The notes under the pieces: model-generated | Databases searched by the model: none | The model's input: only the letters and a program-made list of their open reading frames with translations | What the model was told of the DNA's origin: nothing | DNA from: JAJFFW01 sp038531315 | GTDB taxonomy: Bacteria; Pseudomonadota; Alphaproteobacteria; Caulobacterales; Parvularculaceae | Assembly: GCA_038531315.1 (NCBI GenBank) | Contig: JBCBBT010000022.1 | Location: 1-51,815 of the forward strand | Direction: 5' to 3' | DNA length: 51,815 bases | Position numbers and translations under genes: made by a program | Shown here: piece after piece, positions 33,180 through 43,137 of the stretch | Numbering within the stretch: the stretch's first letter is position 1 | Layout of the letters: the number at the start of each line of letters is the position of its first letter

Positions 33180-34355
33180 CTAGCGGCGCAGCTCCGCCAT
33201 CGCGCCATCGATGCCGCTCAATGTCAGCGGATACATGCGTTCGCTAAACAGGTTCTTCAGCATTTTAATCGACGGCGCATACTCCCAATGCTTGTCGGGC
33301 ACAGGATTGAGCCACACGGCGCTTTCGTAGATGTCGAGAACGCGCTGCATCCATACGGCGCCCGCTTCTTCGTTAAAGTACTCAACCGAGCCCCCCGGCA
33401 CCGTAATTTCATACGGGCTCATTGACGCGTCACCGACAAAAATCACTTTATAGTCGTGCGGGTATTTGTGCAGCACATCCCAGGTCGGAATTTTATCCGT
33501 CCACCGTCTACCGTTGTCCTTCCAGACAAAATCGTAAAGGCAGTTGTGGAAATAGAAGTACTCCATGTGCTTGAATTCGGAACGCGCGGCGGAAAAAAGC
33601 TCTTCGCAGATCTTGATAAATGGATCCATGGAGCCGCCGACGTCGAAAAAGATCAGCACCTTAATCGTATTGCGTCTTTCGGGCCGCATCTTGATATCGA
33701 GATAACCGGCGCGCGCCGTAGCGTCGATCGTTGAGTCCAGATCAAATTCTTCCGGCGCACCCTTGCGCGCAAACCGGCGCAGGCGGCGCAAAGCCATTTT
33801 GATGTTTCGCGTGCCGAGCTCGACGGTGTCGTCGAGATTTTTATAGTCGCGCTTTTCCCAGACTTTGACGGCGCGTCCCTGGCGTTTGCCTTCATTGCCG
33901 ATGCGCACCCCTTCAGGGTTGTATCCGCCTGAACCAAAGGGCGACGTGCCGCCAGTGCCGATCCATTTATTACCGCCCTGATGGCGTTTTTTCTGTTCTT
34001 CAAGCCGCTCTTTCAGCGTCTCCATCAGCTTGTCCCAGCCGCCAAGCGCTTCAATCTGTTTTTTGTCTTCTTCACTAAAGTATTTTTCCGTCAACAGACG
34101 CAGCCACTCTTCGGGGATTTCCGCCTCGACGCCCTCGGCGAGGCTTTCAATCCCTTTAAAAACGTGCCCGAAGACGCGATCGAATTTATCGAGATTGCGC
34201 TCGTCCTTTACCAGCGCGGCGCGCGAGAGATAGTAAAACTCTTCAACCTTGCGGGAGGCGAGGTCCGCTTGCATGGCTTCCATCAGCGTCAGGTACTCCC
34301 TGAGGGAGACCGGCAAGCCAGCTGATTTCAGTTCGTGGAAAAACTGTGTGAACAT
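33180..34355 (-). CDS. CoxE-like VWA domain protein
   Basis: A 391-residue protein. The N-terminal helical part ('FFHELKSAGLPVSLREYLTLMEAM') is typical of the 'VWA containing CoxE-like' family. The C-terminal VWA domain has a MIDAS 'FFDVGGSMD' (DxGxS, the usual DxSxS with one Ser replaced by Gly), and 'FVGDASM' supplies a later Asp. Such proteins usually work with a MoxR AAA+ ATPase in metal insertion or complex assembly, but no MoxR gene is adjacent. ATG 34355 gives the family N-terminus; the frame extends to 34385. Confidence 0.88.
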   Translation of the reverse strand: MFTQFFHELKSAGLPVSLREYLTLMEAMQADLASRKVEEFYYLSRAALVKDERNLDKFDRVFGHVFKGIESLAEGVEAEIPEEWLRLLTEKYFSEEDKKQIEALGGWDKLMETLKERLEEQKKRHQGGNKWIGTGGTSPFGSGGYNPEGVRIGNEGKRQGRAVKVWEKRDYKNLDDTVELGTRNIKMALRRLRRFARKGAPEEFDLDSTIDATARAGYLDIKMRPERRNTIKVLIFFDVGGSMDPFIKICEELFSAARSEFKHMEYFYFHNCLYDFVWKDNGRRWTDKIPTWDVLHKYPHDYKVIFVGDASMSPYEITVPGGSVEYFNEEAGAVWMQRVLDIYESAVWLNPVPDKHWEYAPSIKMLKNLFSERMYPLTLSGIDGAMAELRR

Positions 34356-34487
34356 AAGCACGAGTATAAGGCTTCCGGCGATCATTGCGAGCGTGGAGCG
34401 CAGCGCGCCGCTTCAGATAATTTGAGCCGCTCAGAAATCGTGCTCTAGTGTTGGCGGGGTTTCGATGGAACGGGTTGGGGGCTGCAG

Positions 34488-36218
<1,731 letters not shown>

Positions 36219-36240
36219 GCCAATAAAAAGGAAATTCACC

Positions 36241-37635
36241 GTGAAAAAACGCAATCTGGCGCTTCTTTCCGCCGCCGCTTGGCTCTTCAGCGCACCGGCC
36301 ATGGCGGACCTCGCCGCCGACGTCGAGGCGGACTACGACTATGTTTTCGACCTGTATAAGCACTTCCATGAAAACCCAGAGCTGTCGTTTCGGGAAAAGG
36401 AAACCGCCGCGCGCCTTGCAGCTGAATTTAACGCCCTCGGTTTCACTGTTACCGAACGCGTCGGCGATGACTGGGTCCGCAAGAAAGCGCGCAAGGATGC
36501 CGGCGAGGTTCTGGAGGGTGTCGGCGGGTACGGCATTGTCGCGGTAATGAAAAATGGCGACGGGCCCACCGTTATGCTGCGTGCGGATATGGACGCCCTG
36601 CCGCTGGAGGAAAAAACCGGTTTGCCGTACGCCTCAAAAGTGGTGCAGGCGGATTACTTCGGAAATGAAGCGCCGGTGATGCATGCCTGCGCCCATGACA
36701 GCCACATGGCGATCCTGATCGGTGCGCTTCGGCGTTTAACCTCAATGAAAGAAGACTGGAGCGGTACGCTTGTTGTTGTTGCGCAACCGGCCGAAGAAGT
36801 AGGGCTCGGCGCAATTGCGATGCTGGAGGAGGGGCTATACGAGAAATTTCCCAAGCCTGACTATGTCTTGGCGACGCACACGTCCGGCTGGGACCCAGCC
36901 GGGAAAATCGCATACACATCTGGCTACGCCCTCGCCAATGTCGACAGCGTCGATATCAAGATCAAAGGCGTCGGCGCCCATGGATCAGCGCCGCATATGG
37001 GCAAGGATCCGATTGTTGTCGGGTCGCAAATTGTCAACGCGCTTCAAACGCTGGTGTCGCGTGAGACAAACCCGCTTGAGTCAGGCGTTGTCACGGTAGG
37101 CTCATTCCGCGCCGGCTACAAACACAACATCATTCCTGATGAGGCGACGCTCAAGATCACCGTGCGGTCCTATGAAGACAGCGTGCGCAATTCGCTTCTG
37201 GAGGGGATCAAAAGGATCGCGATCGCACAGGCTGCGTCCGCTGGACTAACAGGCAAATTGGCTCCGGAAATCCGTATCGAGAATGAATATACGCCGTCGA
37301 CCTACAATGACCCCGCAATGACCGAGCGCGTAATGGGCGCGATTGCGCAAAGCGTCGGCGCCGATAAGGTCGTGTCGCGCCCGCCAAGCATGGGCGGCGA
37401 GGATTTCAGCCAGTTTCACCGGTACGACAAATCAATCCCGACAGTGATTTTCTGGACCGGCGGTAATGATCCAAAAGCGATGCAGACCGCCCGCGAGAAA
37501 AATGCGCCGCCGCCAGCCGCCAATCACTCGCCTTTTTATGCGCCGCCGCCAAGGCCGTCTTTGACGCTCGGCGTTCAGGCGATGACGGCCGGCGCGCTCG
37601 AACTTTTCACCGTTGACGACAGCGGCGAGGAGTAG
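36241..37635 (+). CDS. Exported M20 family metallopeptidase/amidohydrolase
   Basis: A 464-residue di-zinc hydrolase of the M20D group (aminoacylase, carboxypeptidase or amidohydrolase). A GTG start at 36241 with AAGGA upstream gives a clean signal peptide (KKRNLALLSAAAWLFSAPAMA, then DLAAD). In-frame ATGs further upstream lie in or against the preceding gene and would bury the signal. Motifs: 'HACAHDSHMA' (metal His/Asp), 'QPAEEVGLGA' (catalytic Glu pair), a dimerisation domain with 'GAHGSAPHMGKDPI' and 'MGGEDFSQF'. Probably co-transcribed with the amidohydrolase. Confidence 0.9.
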   Translation: MKKRNLALLSAAAWLFSAPAMADLAADVEADYDYVFDLYKHFHENPELSFREKETAARLAAEFNALGFTVTERVGDDWVRKKARKDAGEVLEGVGGYGIVAVMKNGDGPTVMLRADMDALPLEEKTGLPYASKVVQADYFGNEAPVMHACAHDSHMAILIGALRRLTSMKEDWSGTLVVVAQPAEEVGLGAIAMLEEGLYEKFPKPDYVLATHTSGWDPAGKIAYTSGYALANVDSVDIKIKGVGAHGSAPHMGKDPIVVGSQIVNALQTLVSRETNPLESGVVTVGSFRAGYKHNIIPDEATLKITVRSYEDSVRNSLLEGIKRIAIAQAASAGLTGKLAPEIRIENEYTPSTYNDPAMTERVMGAIAQSVGADKVVSRPPSMGGEDFSQFHRYDKSIPTVIFWTGGNDPKAMQTAREKNAPPPAANHSPFYAPPPRPSLTLGVQAMTAGALELFTVDDSGEE

Positions 37636-37661
37636 ACTACGAGTTCAGGGAAGGCTTGCGG

Positions 37662-37979
37662 CTATTTCTTTTCGAGAAGCAGCTTGCCTTCCTTTTCCAG
37701 CTTGCCGGTCAGCGATTCTGCGATCGCGGCCAAAAATCCAGGTAAAACCGCTTCAATGCGAACATGCTGCGGGAAAATATCAATGGCGCCGGTGATGGTC
37801 TGGCCCATCCCCTTCGCCGAGAATTCCAGCCGGTCTTCGCTGGTCCATGTTTCCGTGAACTTCGCCGCCATGCCGCCGCCGATACTGTTTTGAAGCTTGC
37901 CGAAGCCGTCGCGAATCCGGTTTCGGGCTTCGTCTTTGCCAAGATCGTGCGAAAGAGTGACGGTGACCGGACGCGGCAT
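37662..37979 (-). CDS. Polyhydroxyalkanoic acid system family protein
   Basis: A 105-residue cytoplasmic protein. 'VTVTLSHDLGKDEARNRI' at the N-terminus and 'LLEKK' at the end match the PHA_gran_rgn family (PF09650), found with polyhydroxyalkanoate granule genes or alone. Role uncertain. ATG 37979 has AGGAG at 8 nt; the frame to 38009 is not needed. It is divergent from the DUF1499 gene and convergent with the M20 peptidase. Confidence 0.8.
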   Translation of the reverse strand: MPRPVTVTLSHDLGKDEARNRIRDGFGKLQNSIGGGMAAKFTETWTSEDRLEFSAKGMGQTITGAIDIFPQHVRIEAVLPGFLAAIAESLTGKLEKEGKLLLEKK

Positions 37980-38102
37980 AAGCATTCTCCTGTTGCCCGG
38001 CCGACACATGGCCTTTTTTCGCCGAAAATCAACGGGGTTAAAGGAAATTGCGGATCGCGCTTGTCGGCGCGCTGTGATATTTCGGCGGAAACGGAGGCGA
38101 TT

Positions 38103-38903
38103 ATGCGGGCGATTGTTGGACTGTTTGCGCTGGCGGCGCTGGTCTTGGGCGGAGGGCTTCTCTTGGCGGGCCCCGGCGCAGGCTGGGGGTTTTGGGACTT
38201 TGGTCGCTCATTTGAAATCTACCGCTGGTTCGCCGCACCTAAAGAGATCGTCGGTCCGGTGGCCTTGCCGCCGGCGTTGACGGCGGGCCTGATTTCGCTT
38301 CTGGGCGGGCTCGCGTTTTTATTTCGAGGACCCCGCGCGCTCGGCGCGTTCGCTTTGATCGCCGCGCTGACGGCCGCCGCCGGAAGCTATGTGCCGATCA
38401 AGATGCGCGCCCTCGCCGAAGCCTATCCTTTCATTCACGACATCACGACCGATTTCGAAAACCCGCCAGAGATCGTCGCCGCAGCGGATTTACCGCGCAA
38501 AAATCCGGCGGACTATGTCGGCGACGAACAGGTCGGCGATACAGGCAAGACGGTCGCTCAATCCCAGCTTGAGGCCTTTCCGGATATTACGCCAATTCTC
38601 ATAGATGCAGACGTGCAAGCAGCGACTGAGCGGGCGCGTGCGGCCATCTCCGCGCTTGGGATGGAGGTTCTTGCCGAAGGGCCTGTGAGTGAGGAAAGCG
38701 GGTCCGGTTGGCGTATTGAAGCGGTCTATACGTCGCAGTGGTTCCGCTTTAAAGACGACTTTATCGTCCGTATCAAGAATGATACAGATGGCAAGACCAG
38801 GCTCGACGTCCGGTCAAAATCCCGTGTCGGCGGGTCCGATCTTGGCGCCAATGGCGAGCGCATTCGCGCATTCAGGGATTTGATGATCGCCGGCCAGGCC
38901 TAA
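38103..38903 (+). CDS. DUF1499 domain membrane protein
   Basis: A 266-residue protein with about three N-terminal hydrophobic segments (residues 2-22, 57-78, 83-102). The C-terminal DUF1499 domain contains 'DADVQAATERARAAISALGMEVL', 'GWRIEAVYTSQWFRFKDDFIVRI' and 'LDVRSKSRVGGSDLGANGERIRAF'. Function unknown; the family is common in alphaproteobacteria and plant chloroplasts. ATG 38103 has GGAGG at good spacing. Its stop overlaps the purN stop by 4 bp (convergent). Confidence 0.87.
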   Translation: MRAIVGLFALAALVLGGGLLLAGPGAGWGFWDFGRSFEIYRWFAAPKEIVGPVALPPALTAGLISLLGGLAFLFRGPRALGAFALIAALTAAAGSYVPIKMRALAEAYPFIHDITTDFENPPEIVAAADLPRKNPADYVGDEQVGDTGKTVAQSQLEAFPDITPILIDADVQAATERARAAISALGMEVLAEGPVSEESGSGWRIEAVYTSQWFRFKDDFIVRIKNDTDGKTRLDVRSKSRVGGSDLGANGERIRAFRDLMIAGQA

Positions 38904-39577
38904 CGGCCTGGATTTGCAAGGGCGTCGGCGCTGCGTTCGTCGTCATCGAAGAGAACAAGCCCGCCCGCAGAAAGCCGCGCCTTGCCGGACGCAAGAAGCG
39001 CCACGCAACGCGGGTACAGTTTGTGTTCCTGTTCGAGGATGCGCTCAGCCAGCAATTGCGGCGTGTCGCCGGGAGCGACCGGCACGGCGGCCTGGCCGAC
39101 AATTGGCCCCGCGTCCATTTCCGGCGTTACGAAATGGACCGTGCATCCGGCGATCTTGACGCCGGAATTGATCATTCTTTCGTGAACGTTGAGCCCTTTG
39201 AAGGCGGGGAGGAGGGAGGGATGAATGTTCAAGATGCGGCCACGCCGCTGATTGACGAATTCGCCCGTCAGCATGCGCATGAACCCGGCCAGGCAAACAT
39301 AATCGATATCGGCGTCGTCGAGCGCGTCGCTGATCGCTGCTTCGAAATCCGTGCGTCCGTCTTCGTAATTCTGCGCTTTGTCGCCATAAGCCTTGTGGTC
39401 GATAATTTTTGTCGGAATTCGCGCCGCCGTTGCGCGATCAAGGCCTTTGGCAGTCGGCCGGTTTGAAAGAACAAGCGCGATCTCGGCTGGATAATCGTCA
39501 TCCGCCGCCGCATCGATCAGGGATTGCAGATTGCTGCCGCGCCCGGAAATCAAAACCGCGATTCGGGTTTTCGCCAT
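38900..39577 (-). CDS. purN: Phosphoribosylglycinamide formyltransferase
   Basis: GAR transformylase, step 3 of purine synthesis, using 10-formyl-THF. It has 225 residues from ATG 39577. 'ISGRGSNLQSLIDAA' binds phosphate. 'NIHPSLLPAFKG' with catalytic Asn/His and 'GCTVHFVTPEMDAGPIVGQ' with catalytic Asp are intact. It starts 7 nt after purM, so the two form an operon. Confidence 0.96.
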   Translation of the reverse strand: MAKTRIAVLISGRGSNLQSLIDAAADDDYPAEIALVLSNRPTAKGLDRATAARIPTKIIDHKAYGDKAQNYEDGRTDFEAAISDALDDADIDYVCLAGFMRMLTGEFVNQRRGRILNIHPSLLPAFKGLNVHERMINSGVKIAGCTVHFVTPEMDAGPIVGQAAVPVAPGDTPQLLAERILEQEHKLYPRCVALLASGKARLSAGGLVLFDDDERSADALANPGR

Positions 39578-39584
39578 GGCTCGC

Positions 39585-40589
39585 CTAATCCCCGAAGACT
39601 GCGCCGATAATGCGCGGCTCTTCGCCGTGCTTTTGCAACAAGGCGCAAACGCGGTCGACGGCGCCAGGATCGACAACCAAAACCCCGCCGACGCCGCAGT
39701 TAAATGTGCGTTGCAACTCCAGATCGCTTAACCCGCCGGTTTCCTTCAGCCAGCTGAATAACGCAGGCGGCCGGATTGCATCTTCGTCAAACGCCGCCCG
39801 CTGACCCTTCGAAAGAACCCGCGGCACGTTCTCTGTGAGGCCGCCGCCGGTGATATGAGCAAAACCCCGGACCCCGGTGTCCGCCAGGGCGGGCAATACG
39901 GATTTGATGTAAAGCCGCGTTGGCTCCAGAAGCGCCTCGCCAAGCGTGCGTTCGCTGTCAAAAGGGGCGGGGGCCGCATAATCGAGGCCCTCGCTTTCAA
40001 CGATCCGGCGGATCAGCGAAAACCCATTTGAATGGGCCCCTGATGAGGCGAGGCCGATCAGCGCGTCGCCGACTTTCGTCGGCCGCGGCAAGATCGCGTC
40101 GCGCTCGACAGCGCCGACGCAAAATCCGGCAAGGTCATACTCACCGTCCGCGTACATGCCGGGCATTTCAGCGGTCTCACCGCCAATCAGGGCGCAGCCG
40201 GCGCGTTTACACCCCTCGGCAATACCGCTGACAACAGCGGCCGCCGTCTCTTCATTGAGCTTTCCCGATGCGAAATAATCTAGGAAAAACAAAGGTTCGG
40301 CGCCTTGCGCCAAGACATCGTTTGCGCACATGGCGACGAGATCGATGCCGACCGTCGTATGGTTGCCGGTTGCAAACGCAACTTTTAGCTTGGTGCCGAC
40401 GCCGTCTGCGCCGGAAATCAGGATCGGGTCGTCAAATCCGGCCGCTTTCAAATCAAAAGCGCCGCCAAAGCCGCCGAGCGCGGCGGCTGCGCCCGGGCGC
40501 GCGGTCGCTTTCGCAAGCGGCTTGATCGCATCAACCAGCCGCTCGCCAGCGTCGATATCAACGCCCGCGTCCTTGTAGGAATTCGTCAT
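39585..40589 (-). CDS. purM: Phosphoribosylformylglycinamidine cyclo-ligase
   Basis: AIR synthetase, step 5 of purine synthesis: ATP-dependent ring closure to AIR. It has 334 residues with 'MTNSYKDAGVDIDAGERLVDAIK' at the N-terminus, 'ISGADGVGTKLKVA', 'GGETAEMPGMY' and 'FAHITGGGLTENVPR'. ATG 40589 has AGGG upstream; an extension to 40697 is not supported. It leads purN and is divergent from the DUF2066 gene. Confidence 0.97.
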   Translation of the reverse strand: MTNSYKDAGVDIDAGERLVDAIKPLAKATARPGAAAALGGFGGAFDLKAAGFDDPILISGADGVGTKLKVAFATGNHTTVGIDLVAMCANDVLAQGAEPLFFLDYFASGKLNEETAAAVVSGIAEGCKRAGCALIGGETAEMPGMYADGEYDLAGFCVGAVERDAILPRPTKVGDALIGLASSGAHSNGFSLIRRIVESEGLDYAAPAPFDSERTLGEALLEPTRLYIKSVLPALADTGVRGFAHITGGGLTENVPRVLSKGQRAAFDEDAIRPPALFSWLKETGGLSDLELQRTFNCGVGGVLVVDPGAVDRVCALLQKHGEEPRIIGAVFGD

Positions 40590-40897
40590 CGCAACCCTTT
40601 CAGGTCTTTGCTCTACGCGCCGTTGCACGCCATTGGCAAGAAATCGCCATACTCCCGGGGGCGTCGGCGTTCTCAGGCCGGCTACGGTCCAGCGCATTAC
40701 GATATTGTCACGTCAGCGGACAAGCCTTCATTCTCCAAGCCGCAAGGGGTGTGCGCCCGGCCGGCGCAGGCTATAACGGAGGAGAAAAAAAGCTGGCAAA
40801 TGCGCCCGGTTACTCACCATTTCGCTGTTGCAAAATGTCGGCGGCGGTGACGGTTCTGGCGGGCGTGTTGAGGGGCCAACAAAGGAAAAGAATTTCG
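40590..40897. promoter_or_regulatory. 308-bp divergent region purM / DUF2066
   Basis: There is no firm gene. It contains a hairpin (40752-40757 with 40763-40768) and an unexplained strong Shine-Dalgarno, GGAGGAG at 40778-40784. A 16-codon open frame (ATG 40800 to TGA 40850) begins 15 nt after it and is a possible leader peptide. No riboswitch was recognised before purM. Confidence 0.4.
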
Positions 40898-42319
40898 ATG
40901 AATTTGCTCAGGAGCACCGCCGGGTCGGCGAGCCTTATCTTGATCGCAATCGTTGCAGTCGTGCAAAGCGCGCCGGCGCACGCGCAGTCGGAAGATGTCT
41001 TCGTGGTGCCGCGGGTGCCGGTGCAGGCCAAAGCGGAGACCGCCCGGCAGGCAAAGCAAACCGCGCAGCAGCAGGGCCGTCGGCGCGCAATGGATATTCT
41101 CTTGCGGCGCCTTACTGTTGAAGAAGATTGGGTCTACCTTCCGAATTTGAGACGCGATCAGCCGGCGCAAGCGGGCGTCGGCGTCGGGGGCGGAAAAGCC
41201 GCGATCGCTATCACACCGCAGCAACTTCTGGGACTTGAAAGCGGTTTTGTCGTTTACGGCGAAAAAAGTTCGTCCACGACCTACCGGGCGCTCATTACCT
41301 ATCGATTCAAGCCGGATGAAGTGCGCCGCCTCCTGCGTGCGGCCCGCATCCCCTACAGCGAGGCGCAGACGCGCACAGCGCTCGTCCTCCCGGTATTGCA
41401 GACCGATCGCGGCGTTTATCTGTGGGAGGAAAACAATCCCTGGATGGCTGCATGGAAAGCGCGGCCCTACACCCATGAATTGACGCCAATGACAGCGCCG
41501 CTTGGCGACCTTGAAGATGCGGCCCGCATCAGCGCGCGCCAGGCGCTCGCGCTCAATCAAGTCCGCTTGAAGGCGATGGCGGAGCAATACTCGGTGCCGC
41601 AGGTCATTGTCGCCCATGCGCGCCTCACACGCAAAGACGATCGCGATCAACTCAGTGTACGACTGATCAATGGGTACCGGGAGTCGGCTGACGTTGACGG
41701 CGCGGCGCCGGATGGCGGTGACGGGGTCCCAGGCGGCGCGCAAACCGCGTTGTCGCCGCGCAGCGATTTCGCACAGGAAGCCGGCGCGGTTCTCGGCCAG
41801 TCCTTTCTGACTGAGGCTTCGGGTAATTTTCCTGTTCTCGCGGAGCGGTCCATCGAGCTGTCGATTGCGAAATACTCGAAAGAATGGAAAGCGCGCACGC
41901 TCGTAGACTATGGCGCGGAAAACGTTCTTGAAGGCACCGCGTTTTTCCAATCGATCGCAGAATGGACCAAAATCCGCGCCGCCCTCGTCGAGACGCCGCT
42001 TGTCGGGTCGGTTCAGGTTTCGGCGTTGTCGCGCCGCGGCGCTGAGATGCGCATGCGCCTTTTTGGGGAGCCGCAACGCCTCGTGACGGCGCTTGAAAGT
42101 CAGGGCCTTGTTCTGTGGACGGAAACTGGCGAACGCTGGTTTGTCGCGACGCCGCAAACCGCGCGCATCTATCGCGGGCAACGGTTTTTGCGCAGCCGTC
42201 GGCGCGGCCTTTTCAGCGAAGACGGCTCGGAGGCTTTTGACGGCCCGACGCCGGCTTCTGCGGACTACCCGGCCGATGCGTATCAGGAAGAGTATGACCG
42301 CAAGATCAAGCAGCAATAG
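40898..42319 (+). CDS. DUF2066 domain protein, exported
   Basis: A 473-residue protein with a signal peptide ending 'SAPAHAQSEDV' and an N-terminal DUF2066 region ('GRRRAMDILLRRLTVEEDW', 'SSTTYRALITYRFKPDEVRRLLR'). Function unknown. It often sits next to purM and hdaA in proteobacteria, as here. ATG 40898 has AAAGGA upstream; a longer frame from 40751 would disrupt the signal peptide. The region has a very long antisense open frame that is a GC artefact. Confidence 0.85.
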   Translation: MNLLRSTAGSASLILIAIVAVVQSAPAHAQSEDVFVVPRVPVQAKAETARQAKQTAQQQGRRRAMDILLRRLTVEEDWVYLPNLRRDQPAQAGVGVGGGKAAIAITPQQLLGLESGFVVYGEKSSSTTYRALITYRFKPDEVRRLLRAARIPYSEAQTRTALVLPVLQTDRGVYLWEENNPWMAAWKARPYTHELTPMTAPLGDLEDAARISARQALALNQVRLKAMAEQYSVPQVIVAHARLTRKDDRDQLSVRLINGYRESADVDGAAPDGGDGVPGGAQTALSPRSDFAQEAGAVLGQSFLTEASGNFPVLAERSIELSIAKYSKEWKARTLVDYGAENVLEGTAFFQSIAEWTKIRAALVETPLVGSVQVSALSRRGAEMRMRLFGEPQRLVTALESQGLVLWTETGERWFVATPQTARIYRGQRFLRSRRRGLFSEDGSEAFDGPTPASADYPADAYQEEYDRKIKQQ

Positions 42320-42379
42320 CGAACGCCGGTCGGCGCCCGCCCAAAGTTGTATCTGCGGGCGAAGAGGCGACCGGTCAGG

Positions 42380-43087
42380 ATGACGATTGTCCAGCTGCCG
42401 CTTTCGTTTGAACCGGAAAGACCGCGCTATGCGCGCTCGGAGTTCATCGTTGGCGACGCCAACAAGGAAGCGCTCAGTCTGGCGGAGACATGGGCCCAGG
42501 CGCGCGAAGATCGCTTGTTGATTTGTGGGCCGCAGGGGTCCGGGAAGACGCATCTGGCGTCTATCGTTGCGCTGGCCGCCGAACGCGCAGACCCGAAATT
42601 CCCATTTCAAACGCACTGGGGCGACGGCGCCGCGCTCGCTGCGCTTGATTTTGGGGCGGCCGCTCGCCTCGTCGTCATCGACAACGCCGATTGCGCCGAG
42701 GACGGCAGAGAACTCTTGTCCGTTATCGAGAAAATCCGGATTTGCGGAGCGCGGTTGGTCCTGATTGGCCGCGACGAGCCTCGGCTTTGGGCGCGGGGAT
42801 TGCGTGATCTGGAGACCCGGCTCCTGGCGAGCCCGCGCGTTACTTTGCACGAGCCCGACGAGGAGCTGATGCGGGCGGTCATTCAGAAGCTTTTTATCGA
42901 CCGTCAATTAAAGGTTGATCCATCGATTGCAGCCTATGCTGCGCCTCGGCTGGCGCGGACATTCGCCGCCGCACAAGTATTTGTTGCGGCGGTCGACGAG
43001 GCGGCGGTGGAGCGCGGCGCAGCGATCACAAAGCCGCTGGCGGGGCGCGTGATTGGACGTCTTTCCGCAGACGTCGCCGATGACTAA
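42380..43087 (+). CDS. hdaA: Replication regulator HdaA (DnaA-related AAA+ ATPase)
   Basis: A 235-residue protein. The N-terminal 'QLPLSF' (residues 5-10) is a beta-clamp-binding motif, followed by a DnaA-like AAA+ domain with Walker A 'GPQGSGKTHLA' and 'LVVIDNAD' (Walker B). It lacks DnaA's DNA-binding domain IV. Bound to the clamp, HdaA promotes ATP hydrolysis on DnaA and prevents re-initiation. Start ATG 42380 overlaps AGG spacing; the frame from 42347 would place the clamp motif internally. It is 50 bp upstream of ppk and probably co-transcribed. Confidence 0.92.
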   Translation: MTIVQLPLSFEPERPRYARSEFIVGDANKEALSLAETWAQAREDRLLICGPQGSGKTHLASIVALAAERADPKFPFQTHWGDGAALAALDFGAAARLVVIDNADCAEDGRELLSVIEKIRICGARLVLIGRDEPRLWARGLRDLETRLLASPRVTLHEPDEELMRAVIQKLFIDRQLKVDPSIAAYAAPRLARTFAAAQVFVAAVDEAAVERGAAITKPLAGRVIGRLSADVADD

Positions 43088-43137
43088 ATAAGATACGAGC
43101 CGGCGCCCTGTTTCACGCCGGCAAGACAGGTGTGACA

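Noticed and set aside
40814..42907. A 697-codon minus-strand open frame opposite DUF2066 and hdaA
   Set aside because: The plus-strand genes have clear families and signal or clamp motifs. The antisense product is Arg-rich, has no recognised domain and is explained by high GC at third positions.
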